From: Sphingomonas sp. Leaf230
GTDB lineage: Bacteria; Pseudomonadota; Alphaproteobacteria; Sphingomonadales; Sphingomonadaceae
Length of the DNA: 47,023 bases
Assembly: GCF_001421745.1 (NCBI RefSeq)
Contig: NZ_LMKW01000002.1
Coordinates: forward strand, 1 to 47,023
Direction: 5' to 3'
The stretch's first letter is position 1. The number at the start of each line of letters is the position of its first letter. A model generated the notes under the pieces. That model did no database searches. It was not told the DNA's origin and saw only the letters and a list, made by a program, of their open reading frames with translations. This document shows positions 1 to 8,741 of the stretch, one piece after another. The position numbers and the translations under genes were made by a program.

Positions 1-110
1 GCACAGATCGATCGCGAGATCGCCGCCTTCCGGCGTCAGCACCACTGCCTCGATGAGCGCGCGCAACCGTTCGAACGCCTGCGCTCTCAGCGCCCCGTCG
101 CGGTCTGGCT
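1..110 (-). pseudogene. C-terminal remnant of a large serine recombinase
   Basis: Read on the minus strand, about the first 110 bases encode ALRAQAFERLRALIEAVV followed by LTPEGGDLAIDL. This resembles the region near the C-terminus of large serine recombinases (Pin/resolvase type with a long C-terminal extension), where LTPEGG-D/E-L is a recurring motif. The N-terminal catalytic domain is absent: upstream (coordinates above roughly 110) the frame runs into antisense of the cupin gene. The rest of the C-terminus would lie left of the window. It is therefore a truncated remnant marking a past mobile element. Identification rests on about 35 residues and is moderately sure. Confidence 0.55.
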
Positions 111-522
111 GTTCACCATCGAACGCAAAGACTGGTGGGCGAAGCGCGGTCGCCTAGCCGCCGTCATCGGGCCGTTACCCACGGAAAGCGGGCCGACGTT
201 GGCCGCAGACTATCTGCGATTGGTATTCAGCCCTGGCGTGACTGCCCAGGTCCACATCCACTCGGGACCGAAGGCGTTCTTTGCACTCACTGTCGACACC
301 TGCCTAGCGACACCAGAGGGAACGCAGGTCGGTCGCGGACCGGGCAATTCGCTGATGATCAGGCCGGGGCCGCCCATGCTGCTCATGGCTGTCGGCAAAG
401 AGGAACGACGCGGTTTTGCGTTCATCCTGCATGACGCTACCAAATCGCCAACCATCTTGACCCAGCAGTGGCGACCGCAAGGCTCCTGCGCACGGCTGCT
501 AGCCCTCGCGTGCGGCCGTTGA
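100..522 (+). pseudogene. Cupin-domain protein, 5'-truncated
   Basis: The frame ending at 520-522 contains a recognisable small cupin: VAVWLFTIERKDWWAKRGRL, then PGVTAQVHIHSGPKAFFAL with the HIHSG metal-site motif, then PGPPMLLMAVGKEERRGFAF and the LTQQWRPQG ending usual for these proteins. No start codon or signal peptide is visible before the conserved part. Upstream codons are antisense to the recombinase remnant, so the 5' end is lost. The last residues (SCARLLALACGR) differ from the short GLC-type ending I expect, because the gene runs into a truncated dehydrogenase. An internal ATG at 199 could start a shorter product. Probably non-functional; substrate unknown. Confidence 0.55.
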
Positions 523-628
523 CGATCACGGTTGCGCTCGCTCGAGCCAATCCCTGCGCGATGCCGAAGCCGATGCCTTCGGTCGAGCCGGCGACGAGCA
601 CGGTCTTGCCATTGAGGTCGATGTTCAT
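437..628 (-). pseudogene. Short-chain dehydrogenase/reductase, 3'-truncated
   Basis: The start at 628 is preceded by an AGGA-type ribosome site. It opens a classical SDR N-terminus: MNIDLNGKTVLVAGSTEGIG with the TGxxxGxG-like dinucleotide-binding turn (here AGSTEGIG), then IAQGLARASATVIVNGRTR. After about 46 residues similarity stops and the frame ends as an unrelated tail. The rest of the Rossmann fold and the Ser-Tyr-Lys active site are missing. The break falls near 490-520, exactly where the convergent cupin also loses its normal ending. One deletion or rearrangement probably fused the two gene ends. Confidence 0.7.
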
Positions 629-721
629 GGTGTTGGTCCTTCGATGGGTCGGAATGGTGTGCCGGTGGGGATCGAGGGCATGCCGGAGTCTTCGTGTGAG
701 CGTTGTGACCGGGAGCGATCT

Positions 722-1345
722 TCATGGGGCCAATTCGGAGGCGCGCTGCTGTATCCAGTTACCGATATCGTTCGTGACACGGTCCCGGTCGAGATCGTTG
801 AGCAGATCGTGGTAATGCTCTTCGTACAGCTTGAGCGTCTTGTCGCTCGCACCGGCAGCCTCGAAGAAGTCTTGGCTACCCTGCGCGTTTGCCGCCTTGT
901 CCCCGGTGCCGTGCAGGATGAGGATGGGCAGGACGATGCGGCCGAAGTCCACGCGCAATCGATCGGCAGCGCGCGCCAGTGCCGCGACCGTCTGCACCGG
1001 TTGCACTTCATCGCGCACCAATGGATCCAGCTCGAGCTGTTCGACCCAGGCGGGGTCGCGCGAAAAGTCCGCTATCTTCAGCCGCAGTACCCGCGCGTGC
1101 GGCATGATGTGGCTAGTGCCCTTCAGGATCGTCAGCGCGACATTGGGCGTGAACACGCGATAGGCGAAGCTCTCGCAGATCAGGCCGTCGATCCGCTGCG
1201 GAAGGTCGAGCGCATAGGTCAGCGCGATCGCCCCGCCGGCGCCGTGTCCGAGGAGGTAGACCGGCAGACCGGGGGTCAGCGAACTGCACGATATGTCCCG
1301 CAAAAGGCGTTTGGTCGCACCTGCGCTGAGACATTCTGCTCTCAA
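722..1345 (-). pseudogene. Alpha/beta hydrolase (monoglyceride-lipase-like), truncated with lost nucleophile
   Basis: The 207-residue frame matches the last two thirds of a serine-aminopeptidase-S33/monoglyceride-lipase-type hydrolase: PGLPVYLLGHGAGGAIALTY, LICESFAYRV, ADFSRDP, LPILILHGTGDKAAN with the acid residue, and LYEEHYHDLLND with the catalytic His. Two defects stand out. The first 80-90 residues (HG oxyanion region and early strands) are replaced by about 23 unrelated residues. The nucleophile motif GHSxGG reads GHGAGG, glycine at residue 35 instead of serine, which one AGC-to-GGC transition explains. Without the serine no acyl-enzyme can form. It borders the debris zone at the window edge and faces the TonB receptor gene divergently. 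Confidence 0.65.
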
Positions 1346-1368
1346 CAGATTATGACAAAACCGTTAGA

Positions 1369-1385
1369 TTGATAGTGACTCGCAA
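1369..1385 (+). promoter_or_regulatory. Candidate Fur-type operator upstream of the TonB siderophore receptor
   Basis: The 17-mer TTGATAGTGACTCGCAA is an imperfect palindrome (13 of 17 positions equal to its own reverse complement). It matches 14 of 17 positions of the Fur-box-like string TTGAGAATGATTCGCAA as I recall it. It lies 41 bases before the receptor start, a typical place for iron repression. Assignment is by pattern only. Confidence 0.4.
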
Positions 1386-1426
1386 CAGCGCTTCACCTAG
1401 AGGCCTCCCGTCAACGGGGGTTCAGT

Positions 1427-3712
1427 ATGAGTTTTTCGAGTATATTGCTGGCGAGTGCAGCGTTTGTCGGGGCGCCTTTGCCAGCTCCGGCCGAGGAGCC
1501 CAGGACCGTAGAAGGGTCCACCAGATCGGACGATGCGCAGAAGTCGGACGAGATCATGGTCCTCGGCAAGAGCTATGGTCGCGAGGTCGGCAAGACCGTG
1601 ACTCCGCTGAAGGACACGCCCAACACCATCACCGTGATCGATCGCGAGCAGATCGAGGCGCAGAACCTGTTCACGCTCGAGGACGCGCTGACCGCTACCA
1701 ACGGCATCACCGTCAACGGCATCGGCAGCGAGGACCCGGCGTTCTTCTCGCGCGGGTTCGCGATCACGAATTACCTGATCGACGGCGTCCCGAGCTTTGC
1801 GTTCAACTTCCCGTCCGCCGTGCCGGACCTGTTCTTCTACGACCGGCTGGAAGTGCTCCGCGGCCCGGCAGGCCTGTTCAGCGGCTCGGGCAACCCGGCC
1901 GGCAGCATCAACATGGTGCGCAAGCGACCACTCGACGCTTTCAGGATGCAGGCGAGCGCGGGCGTGGGCAGCTACGACAATCTACGCTTCGAGCTCGACG
2001 TCTCGACGCCGATCGGCACCAAGGCGGGCTTGCGGTTCGGCGCGATGGCGCAGGACCAGGACCAGTTCTTCGCGACCGCGCACCGCAATCGCGTGGGCGG
2101 GTTCGCCGTCGGCTCGCTTGAGATCGGATCGCGCACCACGCTGACGGTCGGCGGCTATTACGACCGCTTCCGCCCGGCGGTGCAGTCGGGGCTGCCCGGC
2201 ATCATCGGCGGCGCCGACGGCAGCGACGGGCAGTTGCTTGACGTCAAGCGATCAACCTATCTCGGCGCCGACTGGAACCGGTTCAACGCCGAGACCTGGA
2301 CCGGGTTCGCCGAACTCGCGCACAAGATCAGCGACCGCTGGACGCTGCGCGCGACCGGGCTGTTCACCGACGTCGATCGCGTCGACATCTACAGCTATAT
2401 TGGCAACCAGCCGGTCACCGCGACCAACGGCTCGACCAGCCACATCGCCTATCGCGGTGACAGCAAGCAGCAGACGCGTTCGTTCGACTTCAACGGCATC
2501 GGCAGCTTCCCGATGTTCGGACGCGACCAGACGCTGATCCTCGGTACCGATTACCAGGCGAGTTCGGGCACATCGTACAACACGCGGCTGTCCAACTATG
2601 CACGGATCGACGTGTACAATCCGGTATCGCCGTTCGAGCCGCCGCTGAACCCGTATGGCGCGTCGCCCTACTATCCGGTGCAGGGCAGCGGCGCCACGTG
2701 CCCCAGTTCCAGCACCGCGATCACGCCGGCGCCTGCTAATTGCGTGCTCCAGGCCTTTGGCGGCACTGGCACCGATATCGAGCAATACGGCATCTACGGG
2801 CAGATGCGACTGAGCCCGGTCGCCGGCCTGACGCTGATCGGTGGCGGGCGCGTGACGTGGTGGGATACGACGACGGCCACGCTGCTGACGCCGAGCGGCG
2901 TGCTGCCACCGTCGACGCGCTACGGCGTCGACAACCGCTTCACGCCCTATGCCGGCATCGTCTGGGACGTGACGTCGCAGTTGAACCTGTATGCGAGCTA
3001 TGCCGACAGCTTCACGCCGCAGGCCGCACCGGTCGGTCGGGCACGTCCCGACGGGCAGCAGATCGAGCCGCTGGTCGGCGCGCAATATGAGGCGGGTACC
3101 AAGCTTTCGGTGATGAATAATCGCCTGCTGCTGTCGGCGGCGGCGTACCAGATCACGCAGACCAACCGGTTGTTCAACGATCCCGACATCGCGACGGTCG
3201 TGCTGCAGACCGGCAAGGTCCGCGCGCGCGGTATCGAGGCCGAGGCGACCGGCGAGATCCTGCCGGGCTGGCGGATCAACGGCGGCTACACCTACACCAA
3301 GACCAAGTATCTGGAGGACCAGACCGCTGCGTTCGAAGGATTGTCGCTGGTGCCGATCGTGCCCAAGCACATGATCAAGGCGTTCACCAACTATGCCCCG
3401 GTCGACGGGCCGCTCGCGGGCGCGAGCATGGGCGGTAGCGTGACGTGGTTCAGCTCGACCTTCGGCGGCAATGCGGCGGTGTTCAACGCCGACGGTACGC
3501 TACGCACGCGGTCCACCATCGTCCGCCAGCCGGGTTATGCGGTGGTCGACCTGCGTGCGGGGTACAAGTTCAGCGAGCGGGTGGGCGTCTCGGTCAACGT
3601 CGCGAACGTACTCGACAAGAGCTATTACGCGCGCATCGCAGCCACCGGTCGCGGCAATTACTATGGCAGCCCGCGTACCGCGTTCGCAACGATTCGGTAC
3701 ACCTTCGAATGA
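1427..3712 (+). CDS. TonB-dependent siderophore receptor
   Basis: A 761-residue outer-membrane receptor that would import a ferric siderophore using TonB energy. The N-terminus is a signal peptide (SSILLASAAFVGAPLPAPA) followed by the plug. The plug shows TPNTITVIDREQIEAQNLF, a RGF stretch with NYLIDGVPS, and YDRLEVLRGPAGLFSGSGNP, then GSINMVRKRP, all typical of the FhuE/FpvA-like siderophore subfamily. The barrel ends with an aromatic terminus (IRYTFE), as expected for outer-membrane insertion. A GGGGG purine run sits before the ATG. It is first in an apparent operon with DUF3649, PepSY, DUF3325 and DUF4198-like genes; its stop overlaps the next start (ATGA). Ligand is unknown. Confidence 0.92.
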   Translation: MSFSSILLASAAFVGAPLPAPAEEPRTVEGSTRSDDAQKSDEIMVLGKSYGREVGKTVTPLKDTPNTITVIDREQIEAQNLFTLEDALTATNGITVNGIGSEDPAFFSRGFAITNYLIDGVPSFAFNFPSAVPDLFFYDRLEVLRGPAGLFSGSGNPAGSINMVRKRPLDAFRMQASAGVGSYDNLRFELDVSTPIGTKAGLRFGAMAQDQDQFFATAHRNRVGGFAVGSLEIGSRTTLTVGGYYDRFRPAVQSGLPGIIGGADGSDGQLLDVKRSTYLGADWNRFNAETWTGFAELAHKISDRWTLRATGLFTDVDRVDIYSYIGNQPVTATNGSTSHIAYRGDSKQQTRSFDFNGIGSFPMFGRDQTLILGTDYQASSGTSYNTRLSNYARIDVYNPVSPFEPPLNPYGASPYYPVQGSGATCPSSSTAITPAPANCVLQAFGGTGTDIEQYGIYGQMRLSPVAGLTLIGGGRVTWWDTTTATLLTPSGVLPPSTRYGVDNRFTPYAGIVWDVTSQLNLYASYADSFTPQAAPVGRARPDGQQIEPLVGAQYEAGTKLSVMNNRLLLSAAAYQITQTNRLFNDPDIATVVLQTGKVRARGIEAEATGEILPGWRINGGYTYTKTKYLEDQTAAFEGLSLVPIVPKHMIKAFTNYAPVDGPLAGASMGGSVTWFSSTFGGNAAVFNADGTLRTRSTIVRQPGYAVVDLRAGYKFSERVGVSVNVANVLDKSYYARIAATGRGNYYGSPRTAFATIRYTFE

Positions 3713-4023
3713 CGGCGGGCGATGCGCATGCTCGAGCGCGCTGGGCGCGGCGTGGCGACATCGCGCTGCGCGTCGTCGCCGCGGTGCCGCTCGGTTATGC
3801 GACGGCGAGCCTGTGGGCGATGGCGATCGCGCGGCTGCTGCCCGGTGACCGTGCCGAGGCGAGCGTCACTGCCGCGCTGATCGCGCTAGCCTTGTGCGCG
3901 ATCGCGGCGATGTGGGCGTTCGCGGCGCGTAGCGGTTGGCGGGCGATCTGGACGCTGGCCACGGTTGCAGGGATCGCGGCGGCGATTGCATGGGTCTCGA
4001 TCGACGCGACGGGGCGGCTATGA
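3709..4023 (+). CDS. DUF3649-like small membrane protein
   Basis: A 104-residue hydrophobic protein with about three membrane segments (around residues 20-40, 52-70 and 78-97). It starts at an ATG overlapping the receptor stop by four bases and itself ends overlapping the next start. Small proteins in this position, between a TonB siderophore receptor and a PepSY membrane protein, usually belong to the DUF3649 group of iron-uptake accessory proteins; I assign it by position and topology. Biochemical role is unknown. Longer upstream starts would overlap the receptor deeply and are unlikely. Confidence 0.7.
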   Translation: MTAGDAHARARWARRGDIALRVVAAVPLGYATASLWAMAIARLLPGDRAEASVTAALIALALCAIAAMWAFAARSGWRAIWTLATVAGIAAAIAWVSIDATGRL

Positions 4024-5615
4024 GCAAGGGCTTCCGACAATCGCAGGCGTTCCTGCACACATGGTCCGGGCTGCTGCTCGGCTGGATCCTGTTCCTCGTG
4101 TTTGTCGCCGGCACGATCGCGTTCTGGCGCGAGGGTCTGAACCGCTGGATGCGCCCGGAGATCGCGCACGTCGAACAGCCGATGCGCGTTCTGGCCGGGT
4201 CGCAGGCGTTCCTTGCCAGGAAAGCGCCCGACGCAAAGAGCTGGATCATCCCGGTGGCGACCGAACGATCGCCCGGCGCGCAAGTCTTCTGGGTCCCGCA
4301 GCCCAAGCCCGGTGAAGAGCGCGGGCGTGGACGACGGAGAGGGCGCAGCGACACGCAGGCGCTGATCGGCGCCGACGGACAGGTCGCGCAGGTGCGCGAG
4401 ACGCGGGGCGGGGAGTTCTTCTACCGCTTCCACTTCGATCTCCATTACATGCCGGTGATCTGGGCGCGGTGGCTGGTCGGGTTCGCGACCATGATGATGC
4501 TGGTCGCGATCATGAGCGGGATCGTCACGCACAAGAAGATCTTCAAGGATTTCTTCACATTGCGGCGCGCCAAACGCCAGCGATCCTGGCTCGACGGACA
4601 TAATGCGACCGCGGTGCTGGCGCTGCCGTTCCACCTGATGATCACCTATACCGGGCTGGTCACGCTGATGGCGATGCTGATGCCATGGGCGGTGGTCGCC
4701 AATTATACCGATCAGAAAACTGTGTTTGCCGCGCTGTTCCCCGCCGCTGCAGTTGTCGAGCGGACCGGACGTCCCGCGCCGTTGATCGATCTGCGACGGA
4801 TCGCGGCGGATGCCGAACGCCGGCTCGGCGCACCGGCGAGCTTCATCGAGGTGAGCGATCCCGGCGATGCCGCCGCGCGCGTGTCGGTGAGCCAGAGCGC
4901 CAGTTCGATGCTGTCGTCGCGGACGCCGCGATTGACTTATGACGGCGTGACGGGGCGCCTCGTCTGGCGTTCGCCGCCACCGGGCGCGGCGGCCGAGACC
5001 GCTGGCGCGATGATCGGGCTCCACGCCGGACGGTTCGCAGGAGACGGCGGCCGCTGGCTCTATTTCCTGTGTGGGATCGCCGGCACGCTGATGGTCGCGA
5101 GCGGCCTCGTGCTGTGGACCGTCAAGCGTCGCGAGCGCCTGCCCGACCCGAGCCGACCGCATTTCGGGTTCCGCCTGGTCGAGCGGCTCAACGTCGCGGT
5201 GATCGGCGGCTTCCCGCTCGCGATCGCGTACTTCTTCTGGGCCAACCGCCTGCTGCCGGTAACACTCGGCGGGCGCGCGGACTGGGAGATGCATGTGATG
5301 TTCATCGCCTGGGCTGTCGCCGCGGTGACGGCGTTCGTCGTCAGGCCTGCGCGCATGTGGTCGGCGCTGTTCGCGACGACCGGCGTGCTGCTCGTCGCGT
5401 TGCCGGTGTACGACGTCGTCGCGACCGAGCGCGGACTGTTCGCGTCGCTGGCGATCGGCGACCTGATGATCGCGGGCATCGACGCGACGATCGTGGTGTT
5501 CGGGGTCGCCTTCCTACTGCTCGCCCGCCGCGTCGCGCGCCATCGCCCCGCTGTGAAGCACGTGCGCAACCCAAGGGCCGTCACCGCCTCCAACGTTCTG
5601 GAGCCCGCCGAATGA
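4020..5615 (+). CDS. PepSY-associated transmembrane protein (putative siderophore-iron reductase)
   Basis: A 531-residue inner-membrane protein of the PepSY_TM family. The N-terminus has the hallmark FLHTWSGLLLGWILFLVFV first helix with conserved His. Later come DLHYMPVIWARWLVGF, GIVTHKKIF, GHNATAVLALPFHL, a periplasmic PepSY-like section (about 235-330), and further helices to about residue 510. The histidines in the helices could bind heme; relatives encoded beside siderophore receptors are thought to reduce ferric siderophore iron at the membrane (family knowledge, not shown here). It overlaps the DUF3649 gene upstream and the DUF3325 gene downstream by four bases each, so the three are probably translationally coupled. 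Confidence 0.85.
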   Translation: MSKGFRQSQAFLHTWSGLLLGWILFLVFVAGTIAFWREGLNRWMRPEIAHVEQPMRVLAGSQAFLARKAPDAKSWIIPVATERSPGAQVFWVPQPKPGEERGRGRRRGRSDTQALIGADGQVAQVRETRGGEFFYRFHFDLHYMPVIWARWLVGFATMMMLVAIMSGIVTHKKIFKDFFTLRRAKRQRSWLDGHNATAVLALPFHLMITYTGLVTLMAMLMPWAVVANYTDQKTVFAALFPAAAVVERTGRPAPLIDLRRIAADAERRLGAPASFIEVSDPGDAAARVSVSQSASSMLSSRTPRLTYDGVTGRLVWRSPPPGAAAETAGAMIGLHAGRFAGDGGRWLYFLCGIAGTLMVASGLVLWTVKRRERLPDPSRPHFGFRLVERLNVAVIGGFPLAIAYFFWANRLLPVTLGGRADWEMHVMFIAWAVAAVTAFVVRPARMWSALFATTGVLLVALPVYDVVATERGLFASLAIGDLMIAGIDATIVVFGVAFLLLARRVARHRPAVKHVRNPRAVTASNVLEPAE

Positions 5616-5893
5616 GCATCTTGACGCTCTTGCTCGCAACCGCGGCGTTTGCGCTGCTCGGCCTCACCACCGACGCGCATTATCGCCGTAGGTTCGGGAA
5701 AAGTCCGCAGGCGAGAGGCCGCAGGATATTGCGGACCGGTGGCTGGCTCACGCTGATTGCCAGCGTGGTCCCCGCAATGCTCGCCCGAGGCTGGATATTC
5801 GGACCGATCCTGTGGGCGGGCGCGATCATGGCCGGTGCCGGGATCGCCTTCCTCGCCCTCAACTTCATTCCCGCACGCGACGCGCGGCGCTAG
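5612..5893 (+). CDS. DUF3325-like small membrane protein
   Basis: A 93-residue protein with three likely membrane segments (about 2-18, 43-60, 65-85) joined by a basic loop (HYRRRFGKSPQARGRR). Size, topology and position directly after the PepSY gene, overlapping it by ATGA, fit the DUF3325 accessory proteins of iron-siderophore operons. Its exact function is unknown. The stop (TAG, 5891-5893) lies 14 bases before the next gene, which has its own GAAAGGA ribosome site. Confidence 0.75.
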   Translation: MSILTLLLATAAFALLGLTTDAHYRRRFGKSPQARGRRILRTGGWLTLIASVVPAMLARGWIFGPILWAGAIMAGAGIAFLALNFIPARDARR

Positions 5894-5907
5894 AAAGGAC
5901 TTCGATT

Positions 5908-6537
5908 ATGCGTTTCCCCTTGATCGCAGCATTCATTTGCTGCCTCCCCTCGACCGCGTACGCACACGAAATCTGGATCGAACGCGATGGCACCGGCCCC
6001 GCACGCATTTATCTGGGAGAGCCGGGCGAGCCGATGCCGGTTGGCGGTGATCCCGAATTCGCCAAGCTAAAAGCGCCGCGGATACTCGCTCAGCCAAGCG
6101 CGGTCCTGACGCGGCGCACCGGCTTCCTCGAAACGAACCTGCCGGCAGGCGACGTGCGTGCGTGGGACGATTCGGTGTTCGCGCTTTGGGGGCAGGACGG
6201 GAGGAAGGAGGGCGTGGTCTATTACGCGCGCGCCGGCCGTGTCGAGGCGCAGGCGAAGCTGCCGTTCGAACTCGCGCCGGTCACCGCGAACGGATCGCGT
6301 TTTGTACTGACGCGCTCCGGCAAGCCAATGCCCGCTGCCACCGTCACGATGTACGCGCCCGATCGTTCGAAGATCGAACTCACGACCGATGCCGCGGGTA
6401 TGATCGACACGGGTATCGCCAAGCCGGGACGCCATCTCCTGGTCGCCACTGCCAAGGAGAATGGCCCGATTTCGCTTCCGGACGGCGTTGCACAGACCGT
6501 GTACCGCATCACGACGACCTCGTACGTCGTGCACTAG
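5908..6537 (+). CDS. Exported DUF4198-like metal-uptake accessory protein
   Basis: A 209-residue periplasmic protein. It has a clean signal peptide ending in STAYA, so the mature chain would begin HEIWIERDG. A mature N-terminal His followed by an aromatic residue is usual in DUF4198/NikK-type metal-uptake proteins. The C-terminal half looks like an immunoglobulin-like carrier fold: GKPMPAATVTMYAPD, then LTTDAAGMIDTGIAKPGRHLL. It follows the DUF3325 gene by 14 bases with a GAAAGGA ribosome site and is the last gene of the receptor operon. A role in holding a metal or metallophore in the periplasm is inferred from context. Confidence 0.75.
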   Translation: MRFPLIAAFICCLPSTAYAHEIWIERDGTGPARIYLGEPGEPMPVGGDPEFAKLKAPRILAQPSAVLTRRTGFLETNLPAGDVRAWDDSVFALWGQDGRKEGVVYYARAGRVEAQAKLPFELAPVTANGSRFVLTRSGKPMPAATVTMYAPDRSKIELTTDAAGMIDTGIAKPGRHLLVATAKENGPISLPDGVAQTVYRITTTSYVVH

Positions 6538-7040
6538 AATGGTGACGTTGTCGCGCAACGAACGGGCACTGCGTTCTATATCAAGACCTCTCACCAATCG
6601 CGGCCGGACCCTCAACCGAGGGGTTTTCATCGGTGAACGCGTCAAACCGCCTATGTAACGGTTTGGCGAGCGAGTGCTGCCCACCCGTCCGATGAATGAA
6701 TGGCCGATATTGAATAGCTGATAACAGCCTGTGAATGTCGGCTTGCGGGTCTGCGCGAACAAGCTTGGAGCCAACGATCAGCGTAACTGAATCGTGGTTG
6801 AAAAGGACCTTTGTCTGGCTGCTGACGCGGTAACATCGCCACGGTACATGGTATTGGAGTTCTCGCGTGGACTGCGATCTGAACCTCCGGGCAGCCGCTC
6901 ATGCTATCGTCTTCGCGATCGCGTTCATTGCCGATGTGGCCAGCTAACCGGTATGCGCAAGAAACTGTACCATCGACGATGACGGAGACGACCCGATCCA
7001 CCTGAATCCAGCAAAATTCGTTGCGCTTCCTCGGGCGTGG
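6538..7040 (+). other. Intergenic region without recognised gene
   Basis: About 500 bases of lower GC than the flanks. Several short frames exist, but none resembles a known protein or shows the strong third-position GC of neighbouring genes. Two weak hairpins are visible: CGTTG/CAACG at 6546-6560 just after the DUF4198-like stop, and AAACCG/CGGTTT at 6644-6664. Neither has a clear T run. Part may be leader for the DUF389 gene. Confidence 0.4.
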
Positions 7041-8504
7041 ATGGCCAAGGCAACCGAAGACGTCGATCATGACGGCGTCCTTCGACAGATCGCGGAGGAG
7101 GCGGGGTGGTCGGGGCGCTATGCCTTCCTGATCGTCATTTCGGCCGCGATCTCGCTGCTCGGGCTGCTGATGCCCTCGGTCGCGGTGCTGATCGGCGCCA
7201 TGTTGCTGTCACCGTTGATGATGCCGATCATCGGCCTGGGCTTCGGCATTGCGACGCTCGACTTCCACGAGATACGCAGGGCGGCGACCGCGTTGACCTT
7301 GGGTGCTGCTATCGCGGTCGCGCTGTCGGTCGTGCTGATCCTGCTCTCGCCGATCCAGACGATCACGAGCGAGATCGCCGGGCGGACGCAGCCGACGCTG
7401 TTCGACCTGCTTGTCGCGTTGCTCTCCGCAATCGCGGGCGGCTATGCCCTGATCCGTGGGCGCGGGGGTACGGTCGTGGGCGTGGCGATCGCCATCGCCT
7501 TGATGCCGCCGCTGGTCGTGGTCGGGTTCGGCATCGCGACGTGGAACTGGGTGGTATTCTCGGGCGCGTTGTTGCTGTTCCTCACTAATGCCATCACCAT
7601 CGCGCTGACCGCCGCGCTCGTCGCGCGCTGTTACGGTTTCGGCGGCCATCTTTCACCGCACCATACTGGCTGGCAACTCGTGCTGTTCGCCGTCGCGATA
7701 GGGGTCTTGTCCATTCCCCTGGGGACCGGTCTGCGTCGAATTGCGTTCGAGGCGGTTGCACAGCGGCAGGTGCGCGATGCGCTGGGTGAGGACTTTCCAC
7801 TCGGCGCGCGACTGAGCCAGGTGGAGATTGACCATGGTGCGAACCCGGTACGTGTTCGCGCGGTCATGCTGACGCCGCGGATCGAACCGGGAGCGGATCG
7901 CAAGCTTGCGGCGGACCTTCGCCAACGATTGTCGCGGCCGGTCGATGTCCATGTTGATCAGGTGCGCATCTCACCCGAAACCGGGGCGGTCGAGGCTGCG
8001 CAGATCGCGCGGGCGGGCACTGGCGATGCGCTGCGCGTCGCGCGCGAGCGTGATCGTGCAATTGCGGACGTTGCGCTGATTGCAGGCATTCCTGTTTCAT
8101 CCGTGCGGTTCGATTCAGCGGGGCGAACTATCCGCGCAACGGCAGCGCCCCTTACCGGTCTGGGCGTCGCCGGATATCGCGCTCTGGAACGTCGTGCGGA
8201 CGCAGCGGTCGCGGACTGGCATGTCATTCTCGGTCCGCCGAGCGATGTCACCTTGCCGGACGTAGCGATCAAATCCGGCGTCATTGACGATCAAGCGCTC
8301 GGCGAAGCAGGCTGGGTATCGGCTCGGCTGTCCCGGACGGTCGATGTGCGGGGCGGGACTCTGCGGCAGCGCACGGCAATCGTGCAAGGTATCATCGCTC
8401 GAGGAGGCAGGGCGGCCCCCGGTCTGGCGGGCGGTCGCCTGCGACTGGTATGGTCGGTCGAGACGGACCCATCTGCGTCTGAATCTAGCGAGCGCAGGCC
8501 ATAG
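7041..8504 (+). CDS. DUF389 family integral membrane protein
   Basis: A 487-residue protein with an N-terminal membrane block and a soluble C-terminal half. The diagnostic part is GWSGRYAFLIVISAAISLLG, then VLIGAMLLSPLMMPIIGLGF, GGYALIRGRGG and IALMPPLVVVGFGIATWNW, typical of the DUF389 family (TIGR00341-like). About six helices span residues 25-235. The C-terminal 250 residues alternate beta and alpha elements without a recognised domain. The family's function is not established. The frame stays open upstream to 6948 without another ATG, GTG or TTG, so 7041 is the first normal start; no strong ribosome site precedes it. Confidence 0.8.
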   Translation: MAKATEDVDHDGVLRQIAEEAGWSGRYAFLIVISAAISLLGLLMPSVAVLIGAMLLSPLMMPIIGLGFGIATLDFHEIRRAATALTLGAAIAVALSVVLILLSPIQTITSEIAGRTQPTLFDLLVALLSAIAGGYALIRGRGGTVVGVAIAIALMPPLVVVGFGIATWNWVVFSGALLLFLTNAITIALTAALVARCYGFGGHLSPHHTGWQLVLFAVAIGVLSIPLGTGLRRIAFEAVAQRQVRDALGEDFPLGARLSQVEIDHGANPVRVRAVMLTPRIEPGADRKLAADLRQRLSRPVDVHVDQVRISPETGAVEAAQIARAGTGDALRVARERDRAIADVALIAGIPVSSVRFDSAGRTIRATAAPLTGLGVAGYRALERRADAAVADWHVILGPPSDVTLPDVAIKSGVIDDQALGEAGWVSARLSRTVDVRGGTLRQRTAIVQGIIARGGRAAPGLAGGRLRLVWSVETDPSASESSERRP

Positions 8505-8741
8505 CTGCGCATAGGTCCGCTCGAACACGGCGAGGTCATCAGGATCAATACCTGAACGGCGTGCTGTATCAGCAGCGATTGAAAGGACTTGAAAGCAAGC
8601 AAAGGTGCGCGGCTGGGATATGTTTGCTTCGTCACGAAGATACGCGAGCGCGCCGACCCCAAACCCGAAGTATGGTGATTTCCGACAAGGCACTCACATT
8701 GCCAGACGTTCGGCCGGTCTCACTTGCCGGCCGGCGTCCAG

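Noticed and set aside
210..725. 171-residue minus-strand frame across the cupin and SDR remnants
   Set aside because: It lies in a different frame from the recognisable SDR start, has a proline/arginine-rich composition typical of shadow frames, and matches nothing.
2252..3370. 372-residue antisense frame inside the siderophore receptor gene
   Set aside because: High-GC antisense shadow; arginine-rich, and the plus strand is clearly a TonB receptor.
3795..5294. 499-residue antisense frame across the PepSY gene
   Set aside because: Composition (H, R, D, Q-rich without hydrophobic core) is that of a shadow; the plus strand encodes a recognised membrane protein.
6644..6664. AAACCG/CGGTTT hairpin as a terminator for the metal operon
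   Set aside because: Stem of six with a nine-base loop, more than 100 bases after the stop and no T run; too weak to call.
8505..8693. Minus-strand frame beginning MPCRKSPYFGFGVGALAYLR, with plausible protein-like text up to FERTYAQLWPAL
   Set aside because: Third-position GC is much lower than in neighbours, the frame continues antisense through the end of the DUF389 gene, and I recognise no family. It could be a small foreign gene or decayed fragment, but support is too thin.
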